Below, one piece after another: positions 24,352 through 34,297 of a stretch of 64,000 bases of DNA. A program made the translations under genes and the position numbers. Source of the DNA: Quercus robur (taxonomy: Eukaryota > Streptophyta > Magnoliopsida > Fagales > Fagaceae); contig NC_065535.1 in NCBI RefSeq assembly GCF_932294415.1, positions 6,933,501 to 6,997,500 on the forward strand. The letters run 5' to 3'. Below the pieces are notes generated by a model that saw only the letters and a list, made by a program, of their open reading frames with translations, searched no databases and had not been told where the DNA came from. Position 1 is the first letter of the stretch. Each line of letters opens with the position of its first letter.

Positions 24352-26928
24352 TCAATGTTTCAATTTTATCTGAAGCTTGTCCTTTGGGTTTTTGTTAACT
24401 GGCTTGTCTGCTTTAGTAGGAATTGCTTTCTCTTTTTCTTTGGGGGCTCCCTCGGCAAGCATAGTAATTAAAGCTAAGGCCTGTTCAAAACCTTGGGAAG
24501 TTGCCCCGTCTTGTGGAACCTCTGCGGCCTTGTCCGAGGATGTTCCCTTCAAAATTTCAGGTTCCTTTGGTTGCTCCTACTGATTGGGAGGAAGAGGATC
24601 TTGAGGTTGTGCTTCCTCGACTGGGTCAACAACTGTAGAGGCCACCTCATCTTGATTAGAAGGAAAGTCCGAGGCGCGTATGGTTGGAGGGAGGTAAATG
24701 TTTTCTAGCCTTCTCAGCTCAAAAGAAGCCTCAATCCCGGCTCGGTTGAGAGCTTCTTCCCAAGTCTGAGCACAGTAAGCTCGACATACGGCAGGGACCT
24801 CTGGCCGGAGGGTATCCTCGGTCTCGGCTACGCCGACATCATAACCATGCTGTTCAGCCTCGTCCCTAGCCTTCTTAGCCTCTACTTTTGCCTTCTCGGC
24901 CTTAGCTCTCAATTTTTCAGTCTGATCCTTGAGCTTCTGGGCTTCTTCCAGTTTCTTCTTGAGGACTGCTATTTGCTCCTTGGAAGAAGCCAACTGATCA
25001 TTGGCCTCACGAAGGCGCTGCCTCTGGTCCTCAGCCTGCCTCTTAGCGCTCTCCAAGGCCGAGTTAGCACTCTTCCAAGCTTTCTCCTTCTCGGCCAGCT
25101 TTTTTTCATAAATCTGTATTGTTTTGATCAGCAAAGTTGAACGATTGCACGGCCACTACCCGCCTTTTTCTCTTGTCGTCCAGTTGCTGGCAGCAGGAGT
25201 TGGTTATCTCCTCAAGCCTGAAAGTGGCTTGGACAACCTAAAAGAAAAGGGTTAGTAACATAACAAATAACACAAAAAAAAAAGAAAATGATAGCATCAT
25301 ACCATGCCCAAATATCTTTTGACGTTGAGGAAAACCTCGTGCTTCCTAATATTCCTCAACTCGGCCATGTCGTTCGGGAGTAACAGAGCCCCCTCCAAAG
25401 CTAAGGCAACATGGCATCCAACACCCCCATTGAAATCCCTGAGTGATGCATCTTCCCTCAGGGGTTCACCATTTAGCATGGGTGTTGGAAGCCAAGCACG
25501 AGGCTCTGGGGGCTGATTATCCCCTCTTTCCACGCCTCTTTGCGAGGTATGGCTGGTCCTTTACTATTTCGCGGCTTTCTAGGTCTCGTCCTCATGAGCA
25601 AGATGAGACCTTCCAGCATCCACCACATCTTTTCCTTTCTGCTCTCTCTTCCTCTTCTAATCTGCAAGATCAAGTCTGGGTGGCAGAGATGGCTGAGGAG
25701 GAGGTAGAGGAGACTTGGGAGGAGGAGGCGGAAGTTTTGGCTGTGCAAACTTCCCCGGTGCACCTTTTCCCGATTGTGATTCTATTAACTCCATCAAACT
25801 CTTTTGGGGCTTCCTCTGGATACCGATCTCATCTGAAGTGGTGACTTCTCCTTGATGCTGGAAGTTAACATCACCTGGTATACCCTCGAGAGATAGAGCT
25901 TGGTTGAACACTTCAAAGTCCTCTGAGGAATCAGACAAATCTACAATCCCTTCTGGACGTTTCTCTTCTTCTTCTTTTTCTTCTTCCTCTTCCTCTTCTT
26001 CAAGGATGGGTTGGGATGAGGGTGCTCCTACTGAAGGGGTGGCTATAAAGAGTGGCCGAGTAAGAGGTGTACCTTAAAGAATAGGAATACCCTCTGGAAC
26101 AACGAATCCTTTGTAGGCAACACTGATACGATGGAGCCGAGGATCGCGGGCTTTTATCACGTACTTAGGGGCTTGAAATGCAAGAGAAATTGGTGTGTAC
26201 CCAAGGATTAAGTGCGCCGCTCGCAGTTGACCGTCGGCTTCATTTACGTACACCTCGACCCGTAAAATCCTATCTAAGCTCTCTTTGTTGACTAAGTTGA
26301 GCTGGGGTTTAGTAGAACTCTTATCTGCAAAATAATTAAAACAGAAGAAAATTTTGTCAAAAGCAGGGATTGGGAAGTAAAAGAGAAATACAAACCAAGA
26401 CACATAAATTTACGGCTATACCCCCACCTAGTTTTCCCTCCTTAGTCGGACAGGGTAGGCCATCGTGCCATTCCCCAAAAAAGATTAAGAAGTCCTCCTT
26501 TAAGTTTTTGTTTGATGTGGGGAGGCACTGGATTAATCTTATTGCGGGATACCTCGACTTAAGATAATATCCCTGTCTCGTCAGATGGTGCAAGTTGTAT
26601 ACCCAATTCACATCGTGGTAGGTCAAATTTAGGTTCATTCTCTCGTTTAGAGCTTTTATACTCCCCAATACCCTAAACATATTTGGGGCGCACTAAGTGG
26701 GAGATAGTCTAAAGAACCTAAGATAGTTCCTAGTGATAGCACCCATAGGAATGGTCATCCCTCCCTCTATGAAGGCGATCATGGGAATGACCACCTCTCT
26801 GTCTTCCTAGCATCTACCCATTCCCCCTAGGCAGCGTATCTCATGCCCACTGTTGGTGGGATTCTATACTTAGCCCTAAAACTTTCCATACCCTCCTTGG
26901 ACTCAACTAAATGTTTGAACTTACCCAT
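24352..26928 (-). pseudogene. E1 antisense gene (aORF), spliced
   Basis: A reverse-oriented gene starting at the ATG of MGKFKHLVES (26928). It contains the segment NERMNLNLTYHDVNW...GEWHDGLPCP (26420-26650), an exon beginning after ttttgcag near 26325 (KSSTKPQLNLV to VPEGIPIL), a Pro/Ser-rich acidic part (25657-25938), and a Lys/Glu/Ala coiled coil of over 100 residues (24700-25130). At least two introns are visible, a GT near 26410 with AG near 26325 and a GT near 25300 with AG near 25240; both are also seen in E2. Stops occur in the first exon and between segments, so it is inactive. Its function is unknown. Antisense ORFs at this place are known for Tat elements. Confidence 0.75.
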
Positions 26929-27138
26929 TTTCCTAAGAAGTTCTGAAGAAAAATTAACAAGTTTTGAAACGAAAACTAAGAGGGTTCAAGGAAACTTACA
27001 AGTTTGAAAAGAAGATCCTTGGACAAATTTTTAGTATTTGTAGATGCATAAGGAGGTGAGAGAGAACGATAAGTTTAGTGTATGAGCTATAGGACTGTGT
27101 GATTGTTGAAAGTAGGGAAATGAATTAATTTGAAAAGC

Positions 27139-27146
27139 TATTTATA
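27139..27146 (-). promoter_or_regulatory. TATA box of the E1 antisense gene
   Basis: TATAAATA on the minus strand, 211 bp upstream of the antisense gene ATG. The leader between them contains cttgtaagtttcctt, which matches cgtaagtttcctc in E2, suggesting a conserved 5' UTR intron donor. Further upstream is gctcctgacgcttcgg, conserved in E2 as gctcctgacacttcgg. Confidence 0.65.
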
Positions 27147-27423
27147 GTGGCGCAGAAGTTAAAAGCGGGAAAATTCCCGCTCATAAACCTAGGAAAATCC
27201 TCCACCGTTGGATTTACATCCTGCCGTTGAACGTGGGGGACAAGGGAGTTGCCAAAATTTAATGATGGCACGCTCTGGACGCCGAAGCGTCAGGAGCGTG
27301 CCTTGAGCAAGTAAAAAGGCATTTGGGAGCTCAGGAGGGCATAACCATAAGCAAGATGGGTTGAGGATATCAAAATCCTCCTTTCCTCCCGAGGAGCCGG
27401 AAAGCAAGATTTAGAGGGTCTGT

Positions 27424-28143
27424 TGTGGGGGCCAACTATCTAGAAGGTAATATTAAAGCTGTATGAATTGGGCCTGTGGCCCAATCCGAGGATGGTTAAA
27501 TAAGGTTATAATGGGAATGGTGTAAGAAGAAGAAGTAAAGATTGTATGTGATTGTCCAAAATACATCCGAGGAGAAAATTCATCTCGGAAACAGAGATCC
27601 AAGGTCAGTAAGAATGTTTTATCATTCCAGGCATCCTTCAAGATTGCATCACAACTAAGAGTCGGGCATTGGATAAGGGATGAGCAAAGGGTGGCAACAA
27701 ATATCTTCAAAAGCTGCTACCTCCGCATTAAATGCCTCCCAACCAACTCTCTGGCCGCATTGATATGGAGGTGATACCTGAACAGTGATCAAGCAGCCTT
27801 ACTGCTACTAGTTGATGGTTCTAGGAGGTGTTGGATGGGACAAGAAGGAGTTCCTAAAATCCAGCCTACACGTGTATGGTAGGGATGATACCAAGATTGT
27901 AATATATAGCATGGAAAGGTGACCTAAAAATAAGTGAGAGGGGATCAGAAGAGAAAACAAAAGAAATCTTTGTAATAACGTTGTGAACTCTTGGGACTTT
28001 GTTCATCAACAAAACATTATAACATAAGATCCTTAGGTCGTGCCGAGGACAGATTTTCTCATTTTACTTGTGTTCAACAACCTTAATTCAGCAACTTTTA
28101 TTATCTTTCTTCTGGAGTAGAACTAGTTCTTTCAGTCCTTACA
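27424..28143 (+). repeat. 3' LTR of E1, with a 77-bp deletion
   Basis: Matches the 5' LTR except for about 39 substitutions, a 3-bp gap and the loss of 77 bp. The deletion lies exactly between two TTCA tetramers, leaving one at 28131-28134, so it arose by slippage or microhomology repair. The end CCTTACA and the target duplication are retained. Confidence 0.95.
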
Positions 28144-28148
28144 GTTAA

Positions 28149-28246
28149 CATTATTTAAGCTAAATAGTAGCTAGTTAATTATTTTATTCCCATGCTAGAC
28201 AATGTATTAATTGGAATTTTTGTAGTTAGTATCATACAATAAACAT
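28149..28246. other. 98-bp spacer between E1 and E2
   Basis: AT-rich host DNA from just after the E1 target duplication to the first base of E2. The spacer plus the duplication is all that separates two ~11-kb elements in opposite orientation. Confidence 0.8.
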
Positions 28247-29048
28247 TGTAAGGACGCAATTTGGGTCCCTAGCCCAAAAGATAAATGAACGTAGGCCCAA
28301 ATAGCCCAATACAATGAATTTGTAGAGAGTAGGTTGGAAAACTGGGCTTAAATGAATTGGACAACAAGTAAAGTGGGTTCAGATGACAAGAAAAGAAAGA
28401 TATATTGATTTAAACTAAAGAAAATCGTCATTGGCATAGTCCGAGGAGATTAGCTTTTATATATTTCTCTTAAGTTCGATTACAAATTCAGTTCTTGATT
28501 GCTACAATGTTTTTCTCTTGATTTCTCGACCCCCCTCCTTCCCAGGGGTCTCTTACATTATAAATCTCCCTTTGAATGATCTTGGCCCTCCACTTGTCGA
28601 TCATTTAAGCCACTACTTGAATGCTTGTCCCATCGGACACCCTTACAAGCCCTTTGTGAGATGGGGCGACGAAGGTAGCATTGTTCAGGGGTCTTTTCCA
28701 CATAAATGCGGCCAGGGAGTTAGCTGCAGAGCATTCAATGCAGTGGTAGCAGTTTTTTCTTAGATATTTCTTAGCTTCCATTTGCCCTGTACGTTCACAA
28801 TGCATATCCTTATTAATAGAACTTCCTAAAGCATCATCCTGGACGGCAGAACACACTTTCTAACCCTTTTTTTGGTTTAGCCAAGGAGATACTCCTCCTT
28901 GGCCTACCTCTTCCAACCTTTACTGCCATAGCTAGCTCGTGAAGTTTCAAAATTTTACTTCTTCCTTACTACTGATTTATTCTCGGACCACTGTACCTCC
29001 TCGGACAAAGGCCAAGGCCTAATACATACTTGGGTCTGTGTTCCTACA
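28247..29048 (-). repeat. 3' LTR of E2
   Basis: Left LTR, starting tgtaaggacgcaatttggg and ending gttcctaca on plus. It contains ccgagga/tcctcgga motifs. Adjacent to it on the element's sense strand is a purine-rich gagttttgaagggttat, the expected polypurine tract. Confidence 0.9.
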
Positions 29049-29325
29049 ATAACCCTTCAAAACTCTGGTTTTTCCTTCCTATCTGAGGAGAAAAGTGGGG
29101 TTTTGATGTTTGAAAAATAAATCCCACATGTTCCTTTGATTTCCACGCATGAGAGTGTCGATTCACGTGTCCCATAACTGCTCCTGACACTTCGGAGCTC
29201 GCGATGTCTCATTAAATGCTCTAAGTGGCGCTCTGTTCCCCGTATACTATGGTGAGATGAAGATCGTACAGTTGACATTTCTTCTTGAAATTTGAGCGTG
29301 ATAACTCCTACTCAATTCCACCTTC

Positions 29326-29333
29326 TATATAAG
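29326..29333 (+). promoter_or_regulatory. TATA box of the E2 antisense gene
   Basis: TATATAAG on plus, 277 bp upstream of the ATG at 29610. The intervening leader has the cgtaagtttcctc motif shared with E1. The upstream gctcctgacacttcgg block (about 29182) is shared with E1, so the promoter is homologous. Confidence 0.65.
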
Positions 29334-29609
29334 GCACCTAGGGGAATTACTTTTCCTCATTTTACAAATCTTCGAGCTTTCAAGAAATTCCTAACTCTCA
29401 AACCTTCAAGGCTCCCCAAGTTTGTAGAGTCTCCAAGTATTTTTCTTTAAAAAATTTAAACCTTTACGAAGTACTAGAAGCAATACACGTGCTTATTCTC
29501 GTAAGTTTCCTCTTCTTTAGGTTCTTTAATCCTCAGCCAATCTCCTCGGCCTTTTATTCCTTGTTTCCATTCTTTGAAAACTTCTTTCGCTTCCCTTTAG
29601 CTCACCTAG

Positions 29610-31822
29610 ATGGGTAGATTTAAGCATCTTGTAGACTCTCCCGCCAGTATGGAGGGCTTTAGGGCCAAGTACCACATTCTGCAAGGAGTAGCCCTGCGGT
29701 ATTGTACTCCAGACCAGATAGTCACAGATGGAAAAGAATGGAAAGTTGTCATTCCTATGATCACTTTTATAGAGGGAGGAATGACGCTTCCCATGGGTAG
29801 GGTAACCTGAGACTACCTACTCAACCATAGGCTGTGTCCTCACCAGTGCGCGCCCAACTTATTTAGAGTTTTAGGCAGCGTCAATGCTCTCAACGAGCAG
29901 ATGGGTTTGTAGCTGACCTAGCACGATGTCGTCCATATGTACGAGTGCCATTCACTTGCTAACTCAAGCTATTACCTCAAGTCCAGGTCCAACGTTGTTA
30001 GGTTGGTATCATGTCTTCCCAAGTCCAACAAGGGCATGAAGGACGACTACTTAATCACCTCTGGGGAATGGCACAACGGTCTTTACTGTCCAATTCGAGA
30101 GGGAGAACCAGGTGGGGTACCTTAGGGTTAGGTCCCTTGGCACGGGATTTAGTTCTTTTAGCTTTGTTACTCTTCTCTTTAATATTTCATTTTTTTTTTA
30201 TGAGTTTTGGTGGTCTGACCATGATTTGCGTCTCAGCTGTTTTTGAAGATAAACAGCACGTAGCACCCCACCTCAGTCTGGTCAACATCGCGGGCTTCAA
30301 CAGAATCCTACTGTCCAAGGTGTTTGTGAGTGAAGACAGACAACTTAGGGCAGTCCATCTCATTCTAGACTTTGAACCAATTTCGGACAACTTCCAAGAA
30401 CTAGGTCACGCAATTAGGGCAGGCGACCCTAGGCTCCGTTGGATAGATGTCTCCATGCCTGGTTTTCTCGCCTGAGAAGCCATTCCCCCAGTTGAGCTAC
30501 CCCTCCAATGTTCTCCCCGTAAGGTAGCTCTCCCAAGAGAAGAAACAGCCTCATCTTGCCTATCACTTGAAGCCGAGATAGATCAATTTTATCTCGAGGA
30601 TGAGGGAGAGAAGCAAGGAGAACAAGTGGTTGAAGTCCCAAACTCTGAAGACAAACTTGACAAAGTTTCTGGTGTACGCCCCTCCAGCCTTGTAATCACG
30701 CGTCCAGATAATAGCTCGGAGGACGAAGAAGAAGAGATGGCCTTGAACCAAAGGAAAGGCTTGAGAGACCTCATGGTCGGGAGGAACAAAGGGACTTCAT
30801 CCAAAGAGGTCCCTAAATCCCAGGCTGCTAACAATCTCCCCCCTCCCTCTCCTTCTCCCACAACTGCACTCGGCTTGCTCCCCATTCTGAACCTGAAGAA
30901 GAAGAGGAAGGATTAGGAATTGGAGGAGGGTGATATGGTCCCTCAAAAGGGGGCCAAGCAACAAAAAACCGCCAACGATAAACGGACCTCCTCCGTGGAC
31001 AATAGGGAGGAATCAAGTAGGGCCGAGGTGCGCCAACAGCAACGCGTTTGGGCTCCTCGGTTGGAGTTGGACGACGCTGCCATCCCATGGAACTCCTCCA
31101 TTAGGGAGCTCCAGAGAGGGTACTCCGCCTACATTGCTAAGGCCCTGGAGTAGCCCTTCCTCCTATCCAAAGATATGGAAGCTCTAAGGCGCATGAGACA
31201 GCCGGACCTCTTCACGTCCTTGAAAAAGGATCTTGCCATGGTACGTTCACTATAAAATCTTTTAGATAAATGCCAAGTTGCCCTTTTGATTCTCTCTTCC
31301 CTTTTTTTATTTTTTATTTTACGTGGGATTCCTTTGTTATTTTTGTGCAAGTTACCCAGTAGGTCTTTGTAGTTGAGGAATGGGTCAAGGATGCTCAGAG
31401 CAAGTCTAGGGTTGAGGCTAACCTCTGCACTGAGGCCAACAAGTTCTTGGGAGCCTTGAAGCAAGAAAACCAGGAGCTGACCGCTCAACTAACTGCCGAG
31501 GAAAGGGCAAGGAGAAGTGTTGAGGCTAAGCTGAAAAGCACCCAGGACTAGGCTAAAGATCAGCGCAAAAAGCTCTACCTCATTGAGATAGAGTTGACTA
31601 CATAGAAGCAGCTGGTCCTAGACCTCAAAGCTGAATTGGAGAAGGCCAAAGCCGCCTCTCGAGCGGCCAAGGAAGCTACGGAGGCCTGGAGGCAAGCATC
31701 TTACAACCTCGGGGTAGAAGAAACAGAGATCCAACTGGCTGAGGAGCTGACCAAGGTATGCAGAGATTATTGCAAGGAGACCTGGAAAGAGGCCCTCAAC
31801 CTTGTAAAGGTCCACTCCGAGG
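29610..31822 (+). pseudogene. E2 antisense gene (aORF), spliced and truncated
   Basis: Starts MGRFKHLVDS and parallels the E1 antisense gene: YKLKSR-like and LITSGEWHNGLYCP segments (29937-30125), then an intron and the exon with LSLVNIAGFNRILLSKVFVSEDRQLRA (30250-30475), an acidic Ser/Pro-rich part (30626-30916) and a coiled coil (31370-31800). An intron donor after LAM at about 31240 and an acceptor near 31360 match the E1 intron. Stops (29808, 29911 and others) break it. Its 3' end is fused to inverted integrase sequence by a deletion after EALNLVKV. No function can be assigned. Confidence 0.75.
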
Positions 31823-31902
31823 CAGCTCTTCCACCCATTTTCCCTTCACATCATCCAACCTTTTCTTGAGTCCACCCACTATGACCTTATTAACAGTCTC
31901 GG
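31822..31902 (-). pseudogene. E2 integrase fragment beyond the solo LTR
   Basis: Read on minus, the sequence just left of the solo LTR continues the integrase exactly where it stops on the right side: Ala-Glu of the catalytic GNGQAE region, then TVNKVIVGGLKKR and GKWVEELP. It then breaks off into the antisense gene. The two integrase pieces share the duplicated pentamer CTCGG, which proves that the solo LTR was inserted into a once continuous integrase. Confidence 0.85.
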
Positions 31903-33610
31903 TGTAGACACCCCATTTTACAACTTGCATTTAACCAACCGGTAGATCTTCAGATTTGTGATACAAAACAAATCTTGATGTTCTAACAATCATAATGGTA
32001 TGTCATGGGTTTTAGAAACAGATACAGCCTATGAAAAAATTCAAAAATGCTCAAAAGACATTACTATTTTCAACAGCAATTTGAAACACATTTTTGGCAT
32101 TGATAACGTTGAAATTTGGCTTTCTCTATTTCTGAAAAGGTTGTAGATAATTGAATTTTCTTTCAAAAAACACCCATCTTGAATCAATTGGAATTTTGAG
32201 CGGAAAATTAGAGCCAAAATACGAAGCAGGTGCAGCATCATTTCAAAATTTGAATGGGGATCAACACCAAATCCGTCCCAGCTCATTTAAACAGGTTAGC
32301 TTCAGAAGAAAGCTAATAACTTAGCTTTAAAGTTAAGCCATCCCTTCCCCTATAAATAGAGAAGACCTCTTCCATTCTCTGGACCCCGAATTCCCTCTAG
32401 AGAGCTAGTGAGAAAGCAGAAAAGAAAAGCTGTTAAACAACCATTGTTCTTACTTTGGTTGTAGTTTAGTAATTCCTTGCTTTCTCCCTATCCCTTTAAG
32501 TGATCACTTCCCCCCTTTTAATTTATGCTTGTAAGTAGTTAATTGTGTTTTTTTAATTCTTTATACATGCTAGAATAAATGCTTACAAATCATTATTCAC
32601 TTCTTTTATGCTATGCTTGGATGAACATGCCTATATGTCTTATTGATTTTCTCTTACATGCTTAGATGAACATTTCTAGGTGATACACAATTTTCTCTTG
32701 AATGCTTAGATGAACACTTCTAGGCTAATACACAATTTTCTTTTGAATGCTAGGATGAGCACTTCTAGGCTAAGACACAACTTTCTCTTTAATACTTAGA
32801 TGAACATGTCTAGGTAGTTGTTTTACTTTTTTTAAATGCTTGAACAAACATGTCAAAGTATTTTGATTTTGTCTAGATAAACATGTCTAGGGTTTTTCCT
32901 TTACTTCTCTTCATAATTGCTTGGATGATCAAATATGCTTAAAGGTTTTATTTTTATTTGTTTCTCTTTGCAATTATGTTGATGACAAATAACATGATAA
33001 TTTTGTTTTTCCTTCACATGCTTAGATGAACATGTCTAGGCTAGGAATTCTTTATTTATATTGATCTCTTGGATGAACATGCCATTACCTTCATTTTTTT
33101 AAAATTATTATCTAACAAGTTTTATTTTTTATTTTTTATTTTTTTTTGTTTCTCTTTATGTCAAATTCCCCTAACACATATTTATTTACAATTCCTGCAA
33201 ATCACATGTTTATATGACATATTCTTTGTATTTGTTTGACATGACATGACATTGGCCACCTTAACCTAGGAGACCGGTTTTACCGGGCGAGATGGGTGCT
33301 TAATCCCTTCCCATCTCGTAAATTAGCCTCCGAACCAAGATCAAGGGTTCTAGACAATTTTTTTGTATATACAATTTTACCCCTTTTAGAATGTAACTAG
33401 GAAATAAAGTAATGTAATTTACTTTTCTTAGATTGTACCTAGGACAAAAAGCATTGTAAATTTTTGTTACAAAATTTGATGTAAATTGTCATATACATTA
33501 ATACAACAGAAGTATTTTTCATTAAAAGTTTTCTTGTTTTTCCTTTTTAAATTAAATAAGTGGCGACTCCATGTAAAACCCTCGATCTAGGGGGGAGCAC
33601 ATTTTTTACA
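31903..33610 (+). mobile_element. Large solo LTR (Ogre-like) nested in E2
   Basis: Starts TGTAGACACCCC and ends CATTTTTTACA (1708 bp), with a perfect 5-bp target duplication CTCGG (31898-31902 and 33611-33615). It has a TATA box ctataaatagag near 32351. The gaccggttttaccgggcgag segment near 33272 and an internal tggcgactcc near 33561 recall LTRs of large Tat/Ogre-type elements. There is no internal coding region, so it is the product of LTR-LTR recombination. Orientation is judged from the TATA box and is less certain. Confidence 0.88.
32620..33080. repeat. Degenerate repeats inside the solo LTR
   Basis: About eight imperfect copies of a unit around tgcttagatgaacatgtctagg are spaced irregularly at 40-60 bases. 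They are non-coding. Short repeats like these are common inside long LTRs. Confidence 0.7.
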
Positions 33611-33615
33611 CTCGG

Positions 33616-34199
33616 CCTATCCATTCCCTTGTGGGTAAATCGGGGTGGAATACCTATTCATAATTCCTAGGTCACAACAATACCTCTTGAAGGCTTTGCT
33701 ATCAAATTGAAGTCCACTGTCTGAGATTAGCGTATGAGGGATTCCAAACCAAGTGACAATGTTTTTACAAACAAATCTCTTGGCATTTGCGTCCCTGATA
33801 TTTGCCAATGGTTTAGCTTCTACCCACTTGGTGAAGTAATCCGTGTCGACTAGTAAATACCCTTATTCCCTGCTGCCTTAGGGAAAGGTCCAACAATGTC
33901 CAAGCCCCATTGAGCGAAAGGCCCAGAGCTGGACAGAGGATTAAGGACCCCTCCTAGTTGATGAATATTTAGGGCAAATCTTTGGCACTGGTTGCACTTC
34001 TTCACATATTTTTGTGTTTCCTTCTGCATGTTTGGCCACCAATATCCTTGCGTAAGGGCCCTGTGAGACAAGGATTACGCAAGGATATGCCTCTTGTGTG
34101 GCTTCCACAAATCCTTTCATGTAACTCCTCCAAAAGTAGCTTTGATACCTCAGGGTGTATGTACAACAAGTACAGCCCAGAAAAAGAGCGTTTATACAA
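33616..34199 (-). pseudogene. E2 integrase, main part
   Basis: HHCC zinc domain (ICGSHTRG, then CNQCQRF), core LDIVGPF, and SDSG where E1 has SDNG, ending at PQGNG where the solo LTR is inserted. A frameshift with a short local duplication (aaggattacgcaaggatatg, near 34070) separates the zinc-binding histidine region from the rest. Confidence 0.88.
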
Positions 34200-34297
34200 C
34201 TTTTGGTCCTTAGACAGCCAAAACCGAGGAACCTTTCTTCACACCTTGTCAGCCTCTGATTTCTCTTCGGGTAAGATATTCTCCTTAAGGAACAATA

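Larger units (their letters stand above)
16865..28143 (+). mobile_element. E1: Ty3/gypsy Tat-lineage LTR retrotransposon
   Basis: A complete but decayed element of 11.3 kb. The LTRs run 16865-17664 (800 bp) and 27424-28143 (720 bp); both start TG and end CA. The 5-bp target duplication GTTAA is perfect (16860-16864 and 28144-28148). A primer-binding-like ttggcgctgtttgtggga follows the 5' LTR. Order inside: gag, protease, reverse transcriptase, RNase H, a second RNase H, integrase, an 81-bp tandem repeat array, then a reverse-oriented gene. Dual RNase H and an antisense ORF are features of the Tat lineage (Retand and Grande are examples). I count about 39 substitutions between the LTRs over ~710 aligned positions, so the insertion is not recent. 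The coding frame has at least two frameshifts and many stops. Confidence 0.95.
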
